Source: Bacteroidales bacterium H4 (GTDB taxonomy: Bacteria; Bacteroidota; Bacteroidia; Bacteroidales; Muribaculaceae). From it: a stretch of 40,918 nucleotides of DNA. A program made the position numbers and the translations under genes. Location: positions 1 through 40,918 of the forward strand of contig DAAP01000052.1 in NCBI GenBank assembly GCA_001701165.1, given 5' to 3'. Under the pieces are notes generated by a model. It saw only the letters and a list, made by a program, of their open reading frames with translations, searched no databases and was not told the origin of the DNA. Shown piece by piece: positions 24,995 through 34,596 of the stretch; the stretch's first letter is position 1; every line of letters begins with the position of its first letter.

Positions 24995-26512
24995 ATGGCA
25001 AAGAAAGCACTACTGATGATTTTGGACGGCTGGGGCATCGGTCCCCACGACCACAGCAACGCTATATACGAGACTCCCAAGCCTTATTGGGACAGCCTCA
25101 TTCAAAAATATCCCCACTCCAAACTTCAGGCTTCGGGCGAAAACGTCGGACTTCCTGACGGACAGATGGGTAACAGCGAAGTTGGTCACCTCAACATCGG
25201 CGCCGGACGCATCGTTTATCAAGATTTGGTAAAAATCAACCGCGCCATCGCCGATGGCTCCATTATGGACAACCCTGAAATCAAAAATGCCTATTCCTAC
25301 GCAAAGCAGACAGGACACGCGCTGCACCTTATGGGTCTCACCAGCACCGGAGGCGTACATTCATCGTTGAATCACATCCTGGCTCTGTGCGATATAGCCA
25401 AGGAATACGGTCTCGAAAAGGCTTACTTGCACTGCTTCATGGACGGACGCGACACCGACCCTCACTCCGGCATATCATACATCAAGACTATACAGGAGCA
25501 CTGCGCCGGAGGCCCGGTAAAGATTGCCAGTATCATCGGCCGTTTTTACGCTATGGATCGCGACAAACGCTGGAATCGCGTCAAGGAAGCCTACGACCTG
25601 CTTATTCAGGGCACGGGCGTACAAGCCACAGATATGGTCAAAGCCATGCAGGACAGCTATGATGCCGATGTCACCGACGAATTTGTCAAGCCCATCAACA
25701 ACAGCACCTTCGACGGCACTATCAAGGAAGGCGATGTTGTCATATTCTTCAACTATCGCAACGACCGCGCCAAGGAGCTTACCACCGTACTTACACAGCA
25801 GGACATGCCCGAACAAGGCATGCACACCATTGCCGGACTTCAGTACTACTGCATGACTCCTTACGATGCATCCTTCAAAGGTGTGCACATCCTCTTTGAC
25901 AAAAAGGACGTACCCGACACATTGGCCGAATACCTCTCCAAGCAAGGCAAGAAGCAGTTGCACATTGCCGAGACCGAGAAATACGCGCACGTCACTTTCT
26001 TCTTCAACGGCGGACGCGAGCAGCCTTTCGACGGCGAAGACCGCATCTTGGTACCATCTCCCAAAGTAGCCACCTACGACCTCAAGCCGGAGATGAGCGC
26101 CCCAGAAGTCAGCGAAAAACTTGTAGCAGCCATCAATACAGGCAAATACGACTTTATCGTCGTCAACTTCGCCAACGGCGACATGGTAGGCCATACTGGC
26201 GTATACGCCGCAATACAGAAGGCCGTAGAGACTATAGACAAATGCGTGCATGACGTCATAGAAGCTGCCAAAGCCAATGACTACGAAGCCATTATTATTG
26301 CCGACCACGGCAATGCTGACCACGCAGTCAACGCCGACGGCACTCCCAATACGGCACACTCGCTCAACCCCGTGCCCTTTGTATATGTCACTTCCGACAC
26401 CAAGGCCAAGGTTAAAGACGGCATATTGGCGGACGTAGCTCCCAGCATCCTCCATATCATGGGTCTGGCCCAGCCTGCCGATATGACAGGCCACGACCTC
26501 ATAAGCGAATGA
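24995..26512 (+). CDS. gpmI: 2,3-bisphosphoglycerate-independent phosphoglycerate mutase
   Basis: GpmI interconverts 3- and 2-phosphoglycerate in glycolysis, using two Mn2+ ions and a phosphoserine intermediate. The 505-aa product has the metal-binding start ALLMILDGWGIG (Asp11) and the nucleophile motif GQMGNSEVGHLNIGAGR (Ser61). It also carries FMDGRDTDP, IIGRFYAMDRD, FFNYRNDRA, NFANGDMVGHTG and IADHGNADH, all part of the active site. Length is normal. It has its own strong promoter, and its stop overlaps the next gene by 4 nt (ATGA). Confidence 0.97.
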   Translation: MAKKALLMILDGWGIGPHDHSNAIYETPKPYWDSLIQKYPHSKLQASGENVGLPDGQMGNSEVGHLNIGAGRIVYQDLVKINRAIADGSIMDNPEIKNAYSYAKQTGHALHLMGLTSTGGVHSSLNHILALCDIAKEYGLEKAYLHCFMDGRDTDPHSGISYIKTIQEHCAGGPVKIASIIGRFYAMDRDKRWNRVKEAYDLLIQGTGVQATDMVKAMQDSYDADVTDEFVKPINNSTFDGTIKEGDVVIFFNYRNDRAKELTTVLTQQDMPEQGMHTIAGLQYYCMTPYDASFKGVHILFDKKDVPDTLAEYLSKQGKKQLHIAETEKYAHVTFFFNGGREQPFDGEDRILVPSPKVATYDLKPEMSAPEVSEKLVAAINTGKYDFIVVNFANGDMVGHTGVYAAIQKAVETIDKCVHDVIEAAKANDYEAIIIADHGNADHAVNADGTPNTAHSLNPVPFVYVTSDTKAKVKDGILADVAPSILHIMGLAQPADMTGHDLISE

Positions 26513-27048
26513 TCACGCGACAGCGCAAAAGACTCGTCGCGACACTCGCCATAGTGCTTGCCGTAGCCGCCATTGTCGCGGTTACGGCAAGCCTGTGCAC
26601 GGGCGGCAATGACCGTGACGACCGCGACAGCGTTCCGCCCACCCCACAGCAGATACTGGCCCGGCCGCCGCACTACGATGCACGCACACTCGATGACTAT
26701 GCTGCCGCAGTGCGCCTTGGTCATACTGATTTCGATGACAACGCTATGGCTCACATGGTCATGCTTTGCCAGGCTTCCATCGACCGACTGGGAAATATAA
26801 TGGACGTGCTCGTGGCCAATGAAGACCCTGCCGACAGCTATAACACGCTCAAAGAGTTGGGCGAGACAACATGGGTACGCGACACGGCACTGCTGCTACG
26901 TTTCCTGCGCACAGCCACAAAAAACCAAGACCTAATCAACCGTTTGGGGCAATTGTCCTCGGCGTGCATACACATCAACACCAGCGTGCACGAAATCTAC
27001 CAAAACCAGCTCGGGGGCAACGACCTGCACATTGTTCTACCAATGTAG
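26509..27048 (+). CDS. Unknown membrane-anchored protein coupled to gpmI
   Basis: I do not recognise the family of this 179-aa product. It has a basic start (MITRQRKRLV), one hydrophobic segment (about 9-30), a cysteine just after it (SLCTGG, not a good lipobox), an Asp/Arg-rich linker, and a helical C-terminal domain (about 50-179). It is probably anchored in the inner membrane with the helical part in the periplasm. It begins within the gpmI stop codon (ATGA overlap) and ends 37 nt before bioG-bioC, so the three genes form one transcription unit. Confidence 0.75.
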   Translation: MITRQRKRLVATLAIVLAVAAIVAVTASLCTGGNDRDDRDSVPPTPQQILARPPHYDARTLDDYAAAVRLGHTDFDDNAMAHMVMLCQASIDRLGNIMDVLVANEDPADSYNTLKELGETTWVRDTALLLRFLRTATKNQDLINRLGQLSSACIHINTSVHEIYQNQLGGNDLHIVLPM

Positions 27049-27085
27049 CACCATCCATCCGCACCACAACAAAGCCACTATCACG

Positions 27086-28510
27086 ATGCGATACAAATTC
27101 ATAAGCCGCGAAAACAACAACCGCCTCATCCTAATATACGCCGGATGGGGCATGGATTGGCGCGTCTTTCGACATATGCGCAGACACGGCTACGACATCA
27201 TCATCGTGTGGGATTACCGTCAGCTCACTTTCGACTGGTCTGTGGTGGCGTCCTACGATGAGATATGTCTTGTGGCCTGGTCCATGGGGGTCTTTGCCGC
27301 CTCGGTGACCATACACGAGATTTTGCCTCGCATCACCAAGTCCATAGCCGTTGGTGGCACTCCCGACCCGATAAGCGATACCCTCGGCATTCCTGTCGAA
27401 ATATATCGCGGCACAGCCGAGGGGCTCAATGCCGGCAACCTACGCAAGTTCCACCGGCGTATGTGTCTGGACGCCGGACACTACTCAGCCTTCCGCGAAG
27501 TGGCGCCACGACGTGACATCTCCTCGCTGCGCGACGAGCTCTATGCACTGGAGACACATACCATATTCCATGCCCCGCAAGTATGCCGCTGGGACTTGGC
27601 AATCATAGGTCGCCACGACCGCATTTTTCCGCCGGCCAACCAAATGCGCGCATGGCGCGACAAAGCACCCACGGTAATCACAGAAGACGCCCACCTGCCC
27701 GACATGCAATCTATCATCGACGATTATATCGTCGACAAGGACACCATGGCCACGCGCTTTGCCGCAGCTACCGAAACATACAATGAAGCCTCGGTACAAG
27801 TACAGCAAAAAATCGCGCAAGCACTCTATAAGATTCTCAAAAACGCTGCCAATGTGGACGCCTTATGCGGCGATATCCTCGAAATTGGCTGCGGCACAGG
27901 CACTCTCACGCGCCTGTATGCCGATGAATGCGCCCCCGCATCGCAAATCGAACTGTGGGACATCGCCCATACGGACGCCGCCGCCTATTACGACAATGCT
28001 GTCTCGCGCTGCTGCGATGCCGAAGTGGCCATACGTCGCCGCCAGCCACGCTCAGCATATTTTATTCTCTCGTCATCGACCATACAATGGTTCAACTCGC
28101 CCACATCGTTCCTTGAACAATGTGCACGAGTGCTTCTTCCCGGCGGATACATTGCATTCTCTACTTTTGTACGCGGCAATCTTCCCGAACTGCTCGAGAC
28201 CTGTCCTAAATTGGACCGACACCTTCCCACGGCCAACGAATGGCGTGCCATGCTGCCTTCCGCGCTCGAGCCCCTAATATGCCAACCCTCGGTGGTCACC
28301 ATAACCATGGACAGCACACGTGATGTACTCGAACACCTACGCCGTACCGGCGTCAACGCGCTGGCACACGGCACCGATGCCGTAACTATGGCACGGCGCA
28401 TACTGCGTCACTATCCACGTCACGAAGACGGCTCTTACACTCTCACTTATTACCCGCTGATTATTGTTGCACGAAAAATCGACCCAACAATTAAAGACTT
28501 GGGGGAATAA
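27086..28510 (+). CDS. bioGC: BioG-BioC fusion: pimeloyl-ACP methyl ester esterase and malonyl-ACP methyltransferase
   Basis: The 474-aa product joins two steps of the disguised-methyl route to pimeloyl-ACP for biotin. The N-terminal part (about 1-220) is BioG/DUF452, an alpha/beta hydrolase: YAGWGMDW, nucleophile context AWSMG (Ser66), Asp178 (GRHDRIFP) and His203 (EDAHLPD). The C-terminal part (about 225-474) is BioC, a SAM-dependent methyltransferase with motif I ILEIGCGTGTLT (264-275). BioC methylates malonyl-ACP at the start of the cycle and BioG removes the methyl group at the end. The start at 27086 (MRYKFIS) fits BioG; an upstream extension is not conserved-looking. Such fusions are known in Bacteroidales. 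bioD is 12 kb away. Confidence 0.93.
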   Translation: MRYKFISRENNNRLILIYAGWGMDWRVFRHMRRHGYDIIIVWDYRQLTFDWSVVASYDEICLVAWSMGVFAASVTIHEILPRITKSIAVGGTPDPISDTLGIPVEIYRGTAEGLNAGNLRKFHRRMCLDAGHYSAFREVAPRRDISSLRDELYALETHTIFHAPQVCRWDLAIIGRHDRIFPPANQMRAWRDKAPTVITEDAHLPDMQSIIDDYIVDKDTMATRFAAATETYNEASVQVQQKIAQALYKILKNAANVDALCGDILEIGCGTGTLTRLYADECAPASQIELWDIAHTDAAAYYDNAVSRCCDAEVAIRRRQPRSAYFILSSSTIQWFNSPTSFLEQCARVLLPGGYIAFSTFVRGNLPELLETCPKLDRHLPTANEWRAMLPSALEPLICQPSVVTITMDSTRDVLEHLRRTGVNALAHGTDAVTMARRILRHYPRHEDGSYTLTYYPLIIVARKIDPTIKDLGE

Positions 28511-28571
28511 CAGTTTATGAATAGTATTAGGGCTATGGCTCTTTAAGAACTATCGTCCCTTAGGGAGCACA

Positions 28572-29834
28572 TTACACCAGTGCCAAAGAAATCAGCCGTG
28601 GCGCTAAAGTAGCTGCCACTTCTTGGATGTCGCCCGGTGTGAGCGTTGACATCAGCGCAGACAGTTCGGCACGCGTCATTGGGCGCGGTGTTCCTCCTTG
28701 AGCCTCGTCATGGTGTATCATTGCACGTGCAAGCGATATTATCCGCTCCGAAGTATTGTCATCTGCCAGCAATATCTGTCCCAGATACTGACGACGCGCC
28801 CCGTCAAAAGCCCTTGCCGTCATAGGCGTAGCAGCTGCCGCCTCTATGGTACGACACACGATGTCGTGGCAACGGCGACGGTCTTCGTGATCGCACCCAA
28901 AATACACCGTAAACATCGAACTATCACGAAAATGCGTTGTAGCAGCTTCGACACTATACACCAATCCGCGGCGTTCGCGTAACAGCACATTCAACCGCGA
29001 ATTCATGCCGGGTCCGCCCAATATATTGGCCAATAACGCCATAGACACCTTGCTTCGTCTATTGCGCACCGGCAAAGCACATCCTATCACGACATGAGCC
29101 TGGTGGCTGCCTATAGTGCGAACCTCGTCATGTACCGAAACATCAAAATCGGGCAACTCTTTCTGTGTACAGGTAGGAGGTAAAGGGTCGTCCACAGGCA
29201 TAGTGGAACACATCCGGGTAGCCAGACGCACAAAAGCCTCGGCCGTGTCCGGCCCGGCATAAAACAGTGCCATATGCGATACCGTGTAATGACGTGCCAA
29301 CCATCGTCGACAATCGCCACTACCGAGAGCCCCCACCCCGGCATCCGTACCCAAGATATTGTGGCCCAAAGGAGTGCCGGCATAAACCATATCCTCGAAA
29401 TCATCAAAAACGGCTTCGGCGGGCACATCCAGATAAGAGGCAATCTCGTCGCGCACAACTTCGCGTTCGCGTTCAAGCTCGGCATCAGGAAACTGCGAAG
29501 CCGTCACCAGATCTACAAGCAAATCCAACGCACGGCGTGTATTGCCATGCGGAAAGGACGAGTATACAACGGTGTCTTCTTTTGTGGTGAAAGCATTCAA
29601 CTCGCCACCCACAGCTTCCATACGATTGATGATATGCCACGAACGACGGCGACGCGTGCCTTTGAATATGGTATGCTCCACAAAGTGCGCCAATCCGCCC
29701 TCGCCGGCAACGAGATCCTCGTCACGACTGCCGGCATTGACAACAAAACCACAATGTCCTACGGCACAGCCTTTAAGGTGCAGATGCACAATGCGCAGGC
29801 CGTTATCAAGGGTATGGTATGTAGGTTCGACCAT
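28572..29834 (-). CDS. M16 family zinc peptidase
   Basis: The 420-aa product is an insulinase/pitrilysin-type peptidase of the processing-peptidase subgroup. It has the inverted zinc motif HFVEH (His50, Glu53, His54), with the distal Glu ligand in EREVVRDEI (near 124-129). The second half carries the inactive-domain features GGPGMNSRLNVLLRERRGLVYSV. With two roughly 200-aa halves it is a short, single-unit M16 protein that normally works as a dimer or pair. There is no signal peptide, so it is probably cytoplasmic. It converges on bioG-bioC and follows ispG by 110 nt. Confidence 0.93.
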   Translation of the reverse strand: MVEPTYHTLDNGLRIVHLHLKGCAVGHCGFVVNAGSRDEDLVAGEGGLAHFVEHTIFKGTRRRRSWHIINRMEAVGGELNAFTTKEDTVVYSSFPHGNTRRALDLLVDLVTASQFPDAELEREREVVRDEIASYLDVPAEAVFDDFEDMVYAGTPLGHNILGTDAGVGALGSGDCRRWLARHYTVSHMALFYAGPDTAEAFVRLATRMCSTMPVDDPLPPTCTQKELPDFDVSVHDEVRTIGSHQAHVVIGCALPVRNRRSKVSMALLANILGGPGMNSRLNVLLRERRGLVYSVEAATTHFRDSSMFTVYFGCDHEDRRRCHDIVCRTIEAAAATPMTARAFDGARRQYLGQILLADDNTSERIISLARAMIHHDEAQGGTPRPMTRAELSALMSTLTPGDIQEVAATLAPRLISLALV

Positions 29835-29944
29835 ATTTATTTGTAAATTATCGTAAAAGTAGAGATAACGAATATAACCTTATGGGTGAACGTTGTAAAT
29901 TAAGGACTTTATAGTTTTTTTTATCTTTAGAACCCTACTCCACT

Positions 29945-31531
29945 TTAATTCGGTTCTTTCCAGTCACCGCATTCCGTGATGAGTTGTATCAAGGCTTGTA
30001 CGGCCTCGGACTGCGGAATGTTGCGGCGGACGCACTCACGACGACGATATAATGAAATATGTCCGGCGGCAGCACCTACATACCCATAATCGGCATCGGC
30101 CATTTCGCCGGGGCCATTGACCACGCATCCCATGACGGCAATCTTGAGCCCGGTCAAATGCGAAGTGGCGCGGCGAACACGTTCCAATGTGTCACGCAAG
30201 TCAAAGAGTGTGCGACCACACCCGGGACATGCAATGTACTCGGTGTGCGTGATGCGGCGGCGACATGCCTGCATCACCGACAGTAACAATCGCGAGAGCT
30301 CTGAAACACTTGCTCCGGGAGCCGTAACCTGTATACCGGTCAGTAGCGGCAGCGGGTTGAGCAACAACGCGCCTAAATCGGCTGCCACGGCAACAGCCAA
30401 AGCCGTACCACGCAATGACATCGAATAATTCAGCCGAGCCATTACCGGTTCTCTGTTCCCTTTGTTTATATACTCGGCCAAACGGCGACGCCACTCTATA
30501 GCATCGCAGGCCGACAATACTGTCGACGGCGCATTCTTGGGGTCGTCCACACCATGAACATATATATCTCCGGTCACAGGCTCAAGTCCGCAAGCGCCAA
30601 AATCGTACAATGCACTCGATCCCATTACGGCATTGCGGCATGCCACTGCGTCCGTATGCGCAAGCAGTATGTGCGCCACCGGGATTTCACATTCGGGTGG
30701 TTCGCTCAACGACACACGCACGGTATCACCTATACCATCGGCAAGCAGCGACCCTATGCCGGCCGCGCTTTTGACACGTGCATCCTCGCCGTCGCCGGCT
30801 TCAGTTACACCAAGGTGTAGCGGGAAATCCATACCTTCGGCATCCATGGCGTCCACCAACAAGCGTACGGTATGCGTCATCACCACCACATTGGAGGCCT
30901 TTATGCTGACGACTACATCTTCAAAATTTTCGGCACAACAGATGCGCAGATATTCCATGGCGCTCTCGGCCATTCCCTCGGGTGTATCGCCATAGCGAGA
31001 CATGATGCGGTCCGAAAGCGATCCGTGGTTGACGCCAAGACGCAAGGCGACCTTACGTTCGCGGCACAACGCCAGCAGCGGACGCAGCCGCTCGGCTATG
31101 CGTTGCTGCTCGGCCGCGTATTCCTCGTCAGTATATTCCAATTTGGCAAAAGTACGTCCCGGATCAGCAAAATTGCCGGGATTTATGCGCACTTTCTCTA
31201 CATGCTTGGCCGCCTCGAAGGCCGCATTTGGGTTGAAATGTATATCCGCGCACAGCGGCACATGGCATCCTGCGAGGTCCAGCTGTTGACGTATATCGCC
31301 CAGGGCGGCAGCGTGATGGGCGGTCTGCGCTGTCAGGCGCACCAATCCGGCACCGGCTCGCGCCAAACGTAACACCTGCGCAGCACTAGCCTCAATATCC
31401 AATGTGGGCGTGTCTGTCATCGTCTGCACCAGTACAGGAGATTTGCCGCCCACAACGACACCGCCATCGCCTATGCAAACCTTATGAGTGGAACGGCGGT
31501 GGTAATATATCGGCTGTATATTGCGAGTCAT
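29945..31531 (-). CDS. ispG: 4-hydroxy-3-methylbut-2-enyl diphosphate synthase IspG
   Basis: IspG (GcpE) is the [4Fe-4S] enzyme of the MEP pathway to isoprenoids. The 528-aa product has the TIM-barrel start (VVVGGKSPVLVQTMTDTPT, VRLTAQ, ADIHFNPNAA, KVRINPGNF) and the cluster ligands Cys435, Cys438 and Cys469, with the family motif GCVVNGPGE. It carries an extra central segment (about 290-400) between barrel and cluster domain, as in Bacteroidota, Chlamydia and plants, but shorter than the more than 600 aa I would expect for that class. The start at 31531 lies one base after the purE stop (31533), so the two are coupled; the longer frame to 31579 would overlap purE. Confidence 0.95.
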   Translation of the reverse strand: MTRNIQPIYYHRRSTHKVCIGDGGVVVGGKSPVLVQTMTDTPTLDIEASAAQVLRLARAGAGLVRLTAQTAHHAAALGDIRQQLDLAGCHVPLCADIHFNPNAAFEAAKHVEKVRINPGNFADPGRTFAKLEYTDEEYAAEQQRIAERLRPLLALCRERKVALRLGVNHGSLSDRIMSRYGDTPEGMAESAMEYLRICCAENFEDVVVSIKASNVVVMTHTVRLLVDAMDAEGMDFPLHLGVTEAGDGEDARVKSAAGIGSLLADGIGDTVRVSLSEPPECEIPVAHILLAHTDAVACRNAVMGSSALYDFGACGLEPVTGDIYVHGVDDPKNAPSTVLSACDAIEWRRRLAEYINKGNREPVMARLNYSMSLRGTALAVAVAADLGALLLNPLPLLTGIQVTAPGASVSELSRLLLSVMQACRRRITHTEYIACPGCGRTLFDLRDTLERVRRATSHLTGLKIAVMGCVVNGPGEMADADYGYVGAAAGHISLYRRRECVRRNIPQSEAVQALIQLITECGDWKEPN

Positions 31532-31532
31532 A

Positions 31533-32042
31533 TCAATTGGTCTTGTATTTGTATGTGTTGATTGCTGCCAAATCGGCACTGGCCTTAACTATTTTCTGAG
31601 CCAGCGAACTGCGCCATTGATCTAACCGATCGGCTATGTCTGCATCCGACAGCGCCAGTATTTGCGTGGCCAAGATAGCGGCATTCTGCGCTCCATCGAT
31701 GCCGACAGTTGCGACAGGTATACCCGGCGGCATTTGCACAATCGACAATAGAGCATCACGGCCTTCCAAACTCGACCGAATGGGCACCCCGATGACAGGT
31801 ACGGGCGTAAGCGCCGCGATAACGCCGGGCAAGGCAGCAGCCATGCCGGCGGCGGCAATAATGACCTTGATGCCGCGAGAGCGTGCTTCTGAGGCAAATC
31901 GCTCAACTTGATGCGGTGTGCGATGGGCACTCAAGGCGTGCATCTCGAAGGGTATGCACATACTGTCAAGGAAAGCCGCAGCCTTGCTGACTACGGGAAG
32001 GTCACTGGTGCTCCCCATGATGATACTAATAAGCGGTTGCAT
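31533..32042 (-). CDS. purE: N5-carboxyaminoimidazole ribonucleotide mutase PurE
   Basis: PurE moves the carboxyl group of N5-CAIR to carbon 4, giving CAIR in purine synthesis. The 169-aa product matches class I PurE in length and motifs: IIMGSTSDLPV at the start, ALSAHRTP (the catalytic His), AAAGMAAALPGV and VATVGIDGAQNAA. It follows the PAP2-like gene by 19 nt and precedes ispG by one base. The purK partner is not in this window. Confidence 0.97.
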   Translation of the reverse strand: MQPLISIIMGSTSDLPVVSKAAAFLDSMCIPFEMHALSAHRTPHQVERFASEARSRGIKVIIAAAGMAAALPGVIAALTPVPVIGVPIRSSLEGRDALLSIVQMPPGIPVATVGIDGAQNAAILATQILALSDADIADRLDQWRSSLAQKIVKASADLAAINTYKYKTN

Positions 32043-32061
32043 AATTCACTTTATATAGTTG

Positions 32062-32799
32062 TCAAATAGGATATATCACTACTGCGTCGGGGGCGGGTAT
32101 ACCAAGCATGAGATAGGTGGCCAACGCACCCAGCACCCATCCGGCCAATACCTGCAAAGTGCCGTGTGCTCCAAGGATGACGCGAGCCGTACCCACGATG
32201 CCTGCTACAATCACCATACCGGTGACCCACGGCATGGGGTCGATGTCGGTCAATCCCGACAGCACAAGCCATATAACCATGCCCAAGACACCGCCGATGG
32301 CAGTAGCATGGCCGCTGATTTTCCACCACCGTGATATGGCAATGCACACCATAGCCACAACAAAAGCCGCGGCAAAAAACATAATCATCCACCACGGCGC
32401 ACTTATACGCCATATGTACAGCCCCGCAGCCACATAGCACAGCGAAATAAGCAGCGTAGGCAGCGTGCGCTGACGTCTGTCGCTGATGTCAACATCGGTG
32501 ATGCGTCCCAATCGTAGCAGCGTCAACAGCATTGCCATGGGTATGCCGCCGGTAATAAACAGCACGAGCACGCACGCCACGAAGCGAACATTTTCGGGAG
32601 TTGTATTCAGCGGTGTAATCCACATGGCCATGGCCACGGCGTATGTCGGAATGAGCAACGGCGAGAATACCGCCGAAACATAGCGTGCTGCACGGCTAAG
32701 GGAAAGCGGCACGCCGACAACCTCGGCGTCCTCGGACTTCTGCGTCTCGCGGCCGGAGGTCGGGGTCTGTTCACGGTTGGGTGTCGATGTCTGTTCCAT
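32062..32799 (-). CDS. PAP2-like integral membrane protein
   Basis: The 245-aa product has a hydrophilic N-terminal tail (about 1-32) and about six membrane helices. It resembles the PAP2 lipid-phosphatase superfamily: SGHATAIGG corresponds to the PSGH motif, and ARVILGAHGTLQVLAGW to the SRxxxxxHxxxD motif, keeping Arg and His but with Gln in place of the usual Asp. The first motif (KxxxxxxRP) is reduced to DISDRRQRTLP. It could be a divergent phosphatase or a non-catalytic relative. It sits between rpoN and purE on the same strand. Confidence 0.7.
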   Translation of the reverse strand: MEQTSTPNREQTPTSGRETQKSEDAEVVGVPLSLSRAARYVSAVFSPLLIPTYAVAMAMWITPLNTTPENVRFVACVLVLFITGGIPMAMLLTLLRLGRITDVDISDRRQRTLPTLLISLCYVAAGLYIWRISAPWWMIMFFAAAFVVAMVCIAISRWWKISGHATAIGGVLGMVIWLVLSGLTDIDPMPWVTGMVIVAGIVGTARVILGAHGTLQVLAGWVLGALATYLMLGIPAPDAVVIYPI

Positions 32800-32884
32800 T
32801 GTATGTTATATGTCAGAATTTTTCGTTGTCACAAGAATAATTGCTATTATCGTCTACACACTCCATGCAGGCTCCGCTGCCGCG

Positions 32885-34396
32885 TCAAGGCTTCTTGCGT
32901 AACCGTGCCACCGGAATATCCAATCGCTCGCGATACTTGGCCACCGTACGACGTGCTATGGGCACTCCACGTTCGGCCATGAGTTCACAAATACGACGAT
33001 CGCTCAGCGGAGCCTTGTGGTCTTCGCCCGAAATAATCGAGCGCATGGTTTCCAATACCTGTATCGTCGAGGTGTCAGAGTCTTCGATAGGCCGTTCGTT
33101 AAAGAACATCTTCAGCGCCCATACGCCACGCGCCGTGGCCACGTACTTGCCTGCACACGCACGCGATATTACGCTGAGGTCCATACCGGTAATTCCACCT
33201 ATATCCTTGAGTATCATAGGACGTATCAGGTGCTCATCGCCACCGGCGGCAAAGAAGGGCTGCTGCAAAGACACTATGGTGCGCATCACTAGCAGCAACG
33301 TATCATTGCGCCGCTGAACCATAGAGATAAATGTATTGGCGTCTTCCACCTTACGGCGCACGAACAATGCCGCATCGCGGCGCCTCGCATCGGCACGCGA
33401 CATCTTAGGCGCATCGGCCGGCATCGATGGCACAGACGCCACAAAGGACTGCTCCAAAGCCAAGGCCGGTAAACGTTGGTTGAGCGAAACGCTGAAACGT
33501 CCTCCGCCCAAGTACTCGACAGTGAAATCGGGCGTGATATGCTCCAAACGATCATCAGGGGCCTCACCTGCATTGGTTCCTCCGGGCTTGGGATCCAAAC
33601 CACGTATGACATCTATTGCATTACGCATATCATCCTCATCCACATGCAGACGCGCCTTCAGACGGTCGTAATGCTTGTGCGTAAGAAGGTCAAAATGCTT
33701 GTCCACAATCTCGGTAGCCACACGCAGCTCAAAGGTCTTGGGCTTGCGACGCTGCAATTGAAGCAACAGACAATCGCGCAAATCCGTGGCGGCAATGCCC
33801 GCCGGGTCCAACGACCGCACCACATCAAAGGCACGTTGCATGTCCGCCTCCGAGACTTCCACGCCCTCGGCTATCGCGATATCCGAAGCTATGGCGCTTA
33901 AAGCCCGTGACATGCGTCCATTAGCATCTATATTTCCAATAATGTAAGTGGCGGCAAGGCGAACCTTATCATCAAGCGTATATTCGGCCAGTTGCGCCAA
34001 TAGCGAATCGGCCTGACTGGCTACATCCGCATTGGCCTCTATAGGAAACGTTGACGAGGAATCGCCGCCACCCAAGCGGGCGCGGTAAGGCATCTCAGGC
34101 GCATCAAAAGGTACGTCCTCATCCGAACCATAGTCGGCACGCTGCATCTCTTCAGCAGTCTCATTCGAGCCTTCGCCATCGCCACCGGCGTCTTCGCCGG
34201 CGTTCGCATCGTCATGACCTTCAGCACCTTCGTCCGGGTCACCGGCAGACAACGCCGGATTGTCATCGACCTCTCGGCGTACCTTTTCCTCAATCTCGGG
34301 AGCAGTCATCTCAAGCATCCTTACATATTGTACCTGCTGCGGCGTCAACCGCTGCGTCATCGTCTGTTCTTGCTCAAGGTGTTGCTTTTCCTTCAT
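32885..34396 (-). CDS. rpoN: RNA polymerase sigma-54 factor RpoN
   Basis: Sigma-54 directs polymerase to -24/-12 promoters that need enhancer-binding activators. The 503-aa product (start at 34396, MKEKQHLEQEQ) has region I with the Gln/Leu-rich helix MTQRLTPQQVQYVRMLEM and DNPAL. A long acidic region II follows (about 50-100, rich in Asp, Glu and Gly), then the core-binding region. The C-terminal RpoN box reads ARRTVAKYRE (near 480-490). An in-frame start at 34468 would add 24 residues not typical of the family. It is the first gene of a probable rpoN-PAP2-purE-ispG unit. No sigma-54 activator is in the window. Confidence 0.95.
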   Translation of the reverse strand: MKEKQHLEQEQTMTQRLTPQQVQYVRMLEMTAPEIEEKVRREVDDNPALSAGDPDEGAEGHDDANAGEDAGGDGEGSNETAEEMQRADYGSDEDVPFDAPEMPYRARLGGGDSSSTFPIEANADVASQADSLLAQLAEYTLDDKVRLAATYIIGNIDANGRMSRALSAIASDIAIAEGVEVSEADMQRAFDVVRSLDPAGIAATDLRDCLLLQLQRRKPKTFELRVATEIVDKHFDLLTHKHYDRLKARLHVDEDDMRNAIDVIRGLDPKPGGTNAGEAPDDRLEHITPDFTVEYLGGGRFSVSLNQRLPALALEQSFVASVPSMPADAPKMSRADARRRDAALFVRRKVEDANTFISMVQRRNDTLLLVMRTIVSLQQPFFAAGGDEHLIRPMILKDIGGITGMDLSVISRACAGKYVATARGVWALKMFFNERPIEDSDTSTIQVLETMRSIISGEDHKAPLSDRRICELMAERGVPIARRTVAKYRERLDIPVARLRKKP

Positions 34397-34596
34397 ATCC
34401 GTCAGGTAAGTTTCCGTTTGCAAAAGCCCCGACAAGAACAAACGCACACCGATAGCAGTCGAGCGCACGCAAGTAGCGGCTTTGCAAGCGCGAAGTTAGT
34501 AATTTTTTCCGAAAAAGTGCGCGTATATGCCGGCCTTGTGCTAATTTGTGGTGCGTTTTTGTTGCGCGAAAAAAACAGCCCTCAACCAATATCGAC

